From positions 1 through 5,163 of the forward strand of contig CANKMK010000053.1 of assembly GCA_947483025.1 (NCBI GenBank): a stretch of 5,163 bases of DNA. The letters run 5' to 3'. Origin of the DNA: Chloroflexota bacterium (GTDB taxonomy: Bacteria > Chloroflexota > Limnocylindria > Limnocylindrales > Limnocylindraceae). This document shows positions 1-5,163 of the stretch, one piece after another (the stretch's first letter is position 1; the number at the start of each line of letters is the position of its first letter). The notes under the pieces were generated by a model. The model was not told the origin of the DNA, did not search any database, and was given only the letters and a program-made list of their open reading frames with translations. The position numbers were made by a program, and so were the translations under genes.

Positions 1-51
1 ATCTGGTCGGTCAGCCGCAGGGCGCGCAACGACGTTGAGCTCTCGGCTCAT
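1..51 (-). CDS. 5' end of the next operon gene, unidentified
   Basis: An ATG at 51-49 overlaps the rseP TGA as ATGA and opens a frame of 17 codons to the window edge, beginning MSRELNVVARPAADRPD. The overlap matches the other junctions, so a real gene start is likely. The peptide is hydrophilic, with no signal peptide, which argues against bamA. In many bacteria rseP is followed by ispG or proS. The usual early LSQLF segment of proS is not seen in these residues, so ispG with an N-terminal extension is somewhat more plausible. This is too short to identify. Confidence 0.6.
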   Translation of the reverse strand, partial: MSRELNVVARPAADRPD

Positions 52-1130
52 CGCTCTACCCCAAACAGGTTAAGGATGTCACCCAGTGAGATCCAGGCGA
101 AGAGGGCGAGCATCAGCACGGCGCCCGCAGTGACGAGTTGTCGTTCAATGCGTCGGCCACGAACCTCACCCAGCAGCCGACGGAGGAAGAGCGCCGCAAC
201 GCGACCGCCATCAAGTGGCGGAATCGGCAACAGGTTTAGGACTGCGAGATTTGCTGAGAGGAGGGCGGCGATGTGTAGGAGGCCAGCGAATCCGAGCTGA
301 CCGGCCGCCGCTGAAACACCAACCGCGATGCCGATTGGCCCAGCAACACCGCTCGTTCCGTCAGATGGTCGGAACGGCGAGGTGATGAAGCTGCCGAGTG
401 CGCCGAGGATTGAGGTACCCGCATCCCAGGTTCGTGTAGCGGCGAGCCCGAGCGCATCTCCGATTGGACGCGAGAGTGGGCCCGCGCCATCGATCGACGC
501 AATCTGCACACCCATGTACCCCTGCCCTGCCGCCTCTTCTGCGGTGCGCAGCGTGATGGAGACTACGCGTGCCGATTGGCCAGGAGTCTCCACCGTCACC
601 TGCACCGTTTCTCCTGCTCGACCCGGAAGACTCTGCAGCGGTGAGTCGAAGCGGTCGAACGTCTCGCCTTCAACGCCCACGATGCGGTCACCGGGCAGTA
701 GGCCAGCAGCGGCGGCTGGAGAGCCAGGCTGTACATCTTCAAGAAGGATGCTGGAACGCTCGGCGAGTGGGCCCGAGAGGAGGAGCATCAGCAGGAAGGC
801 GACGACGATGTTCATGGCGACACCTGCGATCATCACCAGTACCTTTGAGGTGAGTGAAGCGCGCTCCCAACCTGCAGGGTCGGTATCACCCTCGTCGCTA
901 CCCGCCATGCGCACAAACCCACCGAGCGGGAGTGCGTTGATCGTGAGCTCCGTGCGCCGACCACGCAGAAGGGTGAAGAGGCGAGGTGGGAAGCCGATAC
1001 CAAACTCGGGAACATCGATGCCGCGGAGTCGCGCCGCAACAAGATGACCCAGCTCGTGGACCACGATGAGCGGGACAACGAGAAGCACGAAGACGAGCAC
1101 TGGTCCAGCGATGCCGGTCAGGATCTCCAT
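48..1130 (-). CDS. rseP: Site-2 protease family intramembrane zinc metalloprotease (RseP/RasP type)
   Basis: Polytopic membrane protease that cuts transmembrane segments of substrates such as anti-sigma factors or leftover signal peptides; the substrate here is unknown. At 360 residues it matches the single-PDZ form, shorter than the two-PDZ form of E. coli (about 450). HELGH (25-29) in the first membrane helix gives zinc ligands H25 and H29 and catalytic E26. FGIGFPPRLF (43-52) and the hairpin PLGGFVRM (68-75) follow. A second membrane helix at about 97-118 holds AGVAMN, where AGPxxN is usual. The PDZ domain spans about 128-195, with PGSPAAAAGLLPGDRI (135-150). GVAGPIGIA lies at 261-269. NLAVLNLLPIPPLDGGR (294-310) supplies the third zinc ligand D307, and a last helix lies at about 333-350. 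The start gives the expected spacing to HELGH and shares one base with the dxr stop. The stop overlaps the next gene (ATGA). Confidence 0.95.
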   Translation of the reverse strand: MEILTGIAGPVLVFVLLVVPLIVVHELGHLVAARLRGIDVPEFGIGFPPRLFTLLRGRRTELTINALPLGGFVRMAGSDEGDTDPAGWERASLTSKVLVMIAGVAMNIVVAFLLMLLLSGPLAERSSILLEDVQPGSPAAAAGLLPGDRIVGVEGETFDRFDSPLQSLPGRAGETVQVTVETPGQSARVVSITLRTAEEAAGQGYMGVQIASIDGAGPLSRPIGDALGLAATRTWDAGTSILGALGSFITSPFRPSDGTSGVAGPIGIAVGVSAAAGQLGFAGLLHIAALLSANLAVLNLLPIPPLDGGRVAALFLRRLLGEVRGRRIERQLVTAGAVLMLALFAWISLGDILNLFGVER

Positions 1131-2257
1131 CAGGCGGCCCCGCTCCAGCGCTGGGCAAACGCCGTCACCTCTTCGTGCAGCGCGATCACCTCAGGGACGC
1201 TCGCGGGGGCAGTGCGGCCACCAAAACGTGCAACCGCATCGTGAAGCAGTCGTGGGATGCCGCCGAGGGGGAACTCCCCAGCGAGGAAGCGGTCGACAGC
1301 AACTCCGTCGGCCGCAATGAGGACACCAGGTGCCGCACCGCCAGTGCGACCAGCCTCTAACGCAATCGCCAAGCCCGGGAATCGTGCAAGGTCGGGCGCA
1401 GCAAACGTGAGTGAGCCGTGGGAGACGAGATCCACGTTCGGGATTGTTGCAGCCATACGCATAGGATAGCCGAGGGCATAACCGATCGGCCCGCGCATAT
1501 CTGGGCTCCCCATTTGCGCCTTCGTTGATCCATCAACGAACTCCACGAAGCCGTGAACGACGCTCTGTGGGTGGACCACGATCTTGACCTGCTCCATCGG
1601 TACGGAGAAGAGCCGATGCGCCTCAATGGCCTCAAGCCCCTTGTTCACGAGCGTTGCTGAGTCGATGGTGATCTTTGCCCCCATGCTCCAGGTTGGGTGC
1701 TTGAGCGCGGCTTCGGGGGTTGCAGCGGCAATCTCCGCGGCTGACGCTTCGCGAAATGGTCCGCCACTTGCCGTTAGCCATAACGCACGGACGCGATCCA
1801 GTGATTCACCCACAAGGCACTGCCAGAGGGCCGAGTGCTCAGAGTCGACTGGTCGGAGACGTTCCAGTACGTCGCCCCCCTTGCGCTCAGCTGCGGCACG
1901 GGCAGCGTGCATCACCACATCGCCTCCAGCCACAATGGTCTCCTTGTTGGCGATCGCCACTGCGATGCCTGCATCCAGGGCGGCAACGGTTGCGGCGAGG
2001 CCGACCACGCCAGTGGTTGCGATTAGTGCGATGTCGGGCGCGGAATCAAGGACCAGCGAGCGAAGATCCTCGGCGCTGCCGCCAACGACGCTGCGCGCCT
2101 GTGGATTGGCCGTAGCGAGCACATCATGCTGCGCACCACCGCGGCCTGATGCGAGGGCAACAATCTCGAACCTCTCGGGATGCTGCGCAATAACGTCTGC
2201 CGCCTGTAAGCCAATCGAACCGCTCGCACCGAGAAGTGCCACGCGGATGCGGCTCAC
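1130..2257 (-). CDS. dxr: 1-deoxy-D-xylulose 5-phosphate reductoisomerase
   Basis: Cytoplasmic NADPH- and divalent-metal-dependent enzyme converting 1-deoxyxylulose 5-phosphate to methylerythritol 4-phosphate, the first committed step of the non-mevalonate isoprenoid pathway and target of fosmidomycin. It has 375 residues. GASGSIG (10-16) is the NADPH-binding loop and ANKE (103-106) follows. VDSEH (137-141) holds metal ligands D138 and E140, and E209 is the third. LTASGGPF (161-168) with S164, HPTWSMGAK (187-195) with H187 and W190, and IDSATLVNKGLE (198-209) with S200, N205 and K206 form the substrate and phosphate site. HPQSVVH (229-235) and QMGSPDMRGPIGYAL (248-262) complete the core. All catalytic residues are present. 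Three oddities are an apparent insertion before VDSEH, a short segment after GR39, and IAADG (314-318) where NAANE is usual. The start is GTG, one base after the cdsA TAA. The stop shares one base with the rseP ATG (TGATG). Confidence 0.96.
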   Translation of the reverse strand: MSRIRVALLGASGSIGLQAADVIAQHPERFEIVALASGRGGAQHDVLATANPQARSVVGGSAEDLRSLVLDSAPDIALIATTGVVGLAATVAALDAGIAVAIANKETIVAGGDVVMHAARAAAERKGGDVLERLRPVDSEHSALWQCLVGESLDRVRALWLTASGGPFREASAAEIAAATPEAALKHPTWSMGAKITIDSATLVNKGLEAIEAHRLFSVPMEQVKIVVHPQSVVHGFVEFVDGSTKAQMGSPDMRGPIGYALGYPMRMAATIPNVDLVSHGSLTFAAPDLARFPGLAIALEAGRTGGAAPGVLIAADGVAVDRFLAGEFPLGGIPRLLHDAVARFGGRTAPASVPEVIALHEEVTAFAQRWSGAA

Positions 2258-2258
2258 C

Positions 2259-3101
2259 TTAGCCTCGCAACAACAGCGCGGCGATGAGTGTCACTGGAGC
2301 GGCCAGCAGCAGGCTATCGATGCGATCCAGAACTCCGCCATGACCTGGAATGAGATTCGAAGCACTCTCGGCGCCCGCAACACGCTTGAAGAGCGACTCA
2401 AGCAGGTCACCCGCCTCCGCCGCGGTCGCAATGATCAAGCCCCACACAAGCCCCCAGAGTGGGCGCACCTCTTCGGGGGTCCCGAGAGTAAAGAGTGGGC
2501 CAGCGATCACCGCACCAACCAAACCGGCGACCAGGATGCCGCCAATGAATCCTTCAAGGCTCTTGCGCGGCGAGAGCACGGGTGCCAACTTTCGTCGACC
2601 GAGGGTGCGCCCAACAAGATAGGCGGCGCTATCTGCCGTCCACACGATTGCCAAGAGCCAGACGATCCAACGCGCAGGTGCCCCGCGATCAAGCGGGTCA
2701 AGCGACGCGAGCAACGGGAGCAGTGTGAGCGGGCTCAGCCAGATCACGGCAGCCAACGTTCCAAGAAGGAGTCGCAGCTCAGGTTCTAGCCTCTTTTCTG
2801 TCGCGCGTATCGCTCGACGGATGACCGTACCGACAAAGATCAGGAGCGCTGCAATCGTCAGTATCGCGCCGAGCGCGGGGGAAACGGCGGCGAAGAGCGG
2901 GCTGACCAAGATCACAGTGATCCAGAACGCGGAGGCACCACCAAGCACCTTCGTGAGGATCTTCGAAGCCTCGCGTGCAGCGAGAGCGATCAGCAGCACG
3001 GTGACGGCGAGCGTACCCGCCGGAGGGAAAAGCGCGACAGCGGCAACTGGCAGGATCAAGAGCGAGCCGATCGCCCGCTGGGTAAGCGCTCCGGTACTCA
3101 T
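2259..3101 (-). CDS. cdsA: Phosphatidate cytidylyltransferase (CDP-diacylglycerol synthase), with altered signature motif
   Basis: Polytopic inner-membrane enzyme making CDP-diacylglycerol from phosphatidate and CTP, the branch point for phosphatidylglycerol, cardiolipin and phosphatidylethanolamine. It has 280 residues, a normal size. Hydrophobic segments lie at about 11-25, 30-42, 57-72, 76-92, 110-133, 145-165, 184-206, 214-230 and 263-278. The C-terminal half shows VWTADSAAYLVGR (153-165), SPRKSLEGFIGG (177-188), GDLLESLFKR (231-240) and IPGHGGVLDRID (251-262), all CdsA hallmarks. The usual signature has Lys-Asp after S-x-x-K-R-x(4), but here the pair is Glu245-Ser246, with Asn249 where E. 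coli has His. The reading frame is intact on both sides, so this is substitution and not a frameshift. The start overlaps the uppS stop (ATGA). No strong Shine-Dalgarno sequence precedes it, so coupled translation is likely. The family call is secure; normal activity is less certain. Confidence 0.93.
   Translation of the reverse strand: MSTGALTQRAIGSLLILPVAAVALFPPAGTLAVTVLLIALAAREASKILTKVLGGASAFWITVILVSPLFAAVSPALGAILTIAALLIFVGTVIRRAIRATEKRLEPELRLLLGTLAAVIWLSPLTLLPLLASLDPLDRGAPARWIVWLLAIVWTADSAAYLVGRTLGRRKLAPVLSPRKSLEGFIGGILVAGLVGAVIAGPLFTLGTPEEVRPLWGLVWGLIIATAAEAGDLLESLFKRVAGAESASNLIPGHGGVLDRIDSLLLAAPVTLIAALLLRG
2263..2266 (-). promoter_or_regulatory. Ribosome binding site of dxr within the end of cdsA
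   Basis: GAGG lies five bases before the GTG of dxr and inside the last codons of cdsA. It supports the GTG at 2257 as the start. A single base separates the cdsA TAA from this GTG. Confidence 0.5.
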
Positions 3102-3843
3102 CGCCCAAACCGCCGTGTTCGCTGGGCATAGGTTGTGATTGCTGTATCTAGGTCCGCGGCACCAAAATCTGGCCAGAGTGTTGCCGTCGTCACGATCTCC
3201 GCATAGGCGCTCTGCCAGAGCAAGAAGTTCGAGAGCCGCTCCTCCCCGCCCGTGCGGATCACCAGGTCTGGGTCTGGTGTGCCGGCTGTATAGAGGGAAC
3301 TGGCGATGGTGCGCTCATCAATGCTCTCCGGCGCTACCCCTGCGGCAACAATCGTGCGCACCGCATCGACGATCTCGGTACGGCTGCCGTAGTTGAAGGC
3401 AACGCTCAGCTGCAGTTTGGTTCCGCCCACCGTCTTTGCGCATGCGGCTGCGATGCGCTCCTGGGCCTGTTCTGGGAGTTCGGCGAGCCGGCCCAGAAAG
3501 CGAACGGCCACTCCCTGGCGCAAGAGCTCGGGCGTTTCGTCATCGATGACCTTCGCCAAGAGGTTGAAGAGCTGCGCGACCTCTTTGTCACTGCGGGCCC
3601 AGTTCTCACGGCTAAACGCATAGACGGTCAAATGTGGGATGCCAATCTGCACTGCGTGCTTGAGGACGGTGCGCAGCGCCTCGGTGCCGGCAACGTGCCC
3701 TGCAAGCTCATCCAGGTTTCGGCCGCGTGCCCAGCGACGATTCCCGTCCATGATGATCGCCACATGGTTCGGTCCGCCTTCGGGGGGCGGTGTGCTGTGC
3801 ACCAGCGGCTGCGCGTCAGCAGGTCGCCGGATGTCGGCGTCGG

Positions 3844-3847
<4 letters not shown>
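3098..3847 (-). CDS. uppS: Isoprenyl transferase, undecaprenyl diphosphate synthase family
   Basis: Cis-prenyltransferase that adds isopentenyl diphosphate units to farnesyl diphosphate, normally to make the C55 lipid carrier for peptidoglycan. Chain length cannot be read from sequence alone. It has 249 residues. HVAIIMDGNRRWA (28-40) holds the catalytic D34, with G35, N36, R37 and R38 binding the allylic diphosphate. G50-H51 and YAFSRENWARS (76-86) follow. FNYGSR (151-156) replaces the commoner FNYGGR, and DLVIRTGGEERLSNFLLWQSAYAE (194-217) holds R198, R204 and S206, expected to bind isopentenyl diphosphate, and metal ligand E217. LWPDF lies at 224-228. The start is GTG, giving a GTGA overlap with the frr stop. 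A later GTG at codon 16 is possible, since the first 27 residues precede the conserved core, but the overlap favours the first. It ends in ATGA with cdsA. It links functionally to dxr, which supplies the isoprenoid pathway. Confidence 0.95.
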
Positions 3848-5150
<1,303 letters not shown>

Positions 5151-5163
5151 CTACAGCTCCTCG
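5151..5163 (-). CDS. 3' tail of the upstream gene, probably tsf (elongation factor Ts)
   Basis: Only the last four codons would be visible: the minus strand reads Glu-Glu-Leu followed by a TAG stop at 5153-5151. The assignment to tsf rests only on the common bacterial order rpsB-tsf-pyrH-frr, not on recognisable protein sequence. A second reading frame stays open through this stretch and ends in a TGA that overlaps the pyrH ATG by four bases. It would match the overlap style of the other junctions, but it begins with codons such as AGG and TGT that are uncommon in the neighbouring genes. The frame is therefore not settled. Confidence 0.35.

Noticed and set aside
328..1047. A 239-codon open frame on the plus strand opposite rseP
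   Set aside because: It is a composition-driven shadow of rseP, with no motif and Pro-, Ser- and Arg-rich translation.
2210..2230. Dxr nucleotide loop GASGSIG in place of GSTGSIG
   Set aside because: The glycines needed for the NADPH loop are kept, and Ala/Ser variants here are ordinary.
1584..2789. A 401-codon open frame on the plus strand opposite dxr and cdsA
   Set aside because: It runs antisense to two genes with clear conserved motifs. Its translation is low in complexity, rich in Ser, Arg, Ala and Thr, and has no recognisable domain. Long antisense frames are common in GC-rich coding DNA.
3222..3267. UppS variant RTGGEERLSN in place of RTSGEQRLSN
   Set aside because: Gly for Ser at this position is, as far as I recall, common in the family, and all substrate-binding residues remain.

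Overview
The window is a tightly packed, single-strand housekeeping operon. All genes read on the minus strand, so transcription runs from high to low coordinates. In that order they are: the tail of an upstream gene (probably tsf), pyrH (UMP kinase), frr (ribosome recycling factor), uppS (undecaprenyl diphosphate synthase family), cdsA (phosphatidate cytidylyltransferase), dxr (DXP reductoisomerase), rseP (site-2 intramembrane metalloprotease), and the first 17 codons of a further gene that leaves the window at base 1. This is the widespread bacterial tsf-pyrH-frr-uppS-cdsA-dxr-rseP gene string. No mobile element, CRISPR array, RNA gene or gene-free stretch longer than about 45 bases is present.

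Organism: a GC-rich bacterium with some GTG starts (uppS and dxr) and a non-mevalonate isoprenoid pathway. RseP is short (360 aa) with one PDZ domain. The next gene does not begin with a signal peptide, so it does not look like bamA, which follows rseP in many Proteobacteria. Separately, uppS lies between frr and cdsA, unlike typical Actinobacteria. A high-GC Chloroflexota-like or related lineage would fit, but this is only an inference from gene order and protein form.

The genes serve translation (frr, probably tsf), pyrimidine nucleotide supply (pyrH), membrane phospholipid synthesis (cdsA), isoprenoid precursors (dxr), the lipid carrier for cell-wall synthesis (uppS) and envelope proteolysis (rseP). 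Dxr feeds the pathway that makes the isoprenyl substrates of UppS. PyrH makes UDP, the precursor of the CTP that CdsA uses. Five of the six internal junctions overlap by 1 or 4 bases, and the sixth (cdsA to dxr) leaves a single base between genes, so translational coupling is likely throughout.

I see no undescribed system here. The points worth a second look are protein-level departures from family motifs: CdsA lacks the Lys-Asp pair of its signature, Dxr is rearranged in three places, and RseP lacks the proline of its usual GP motif. There is also a small perfect inverted repeat just upstream of pyrH.
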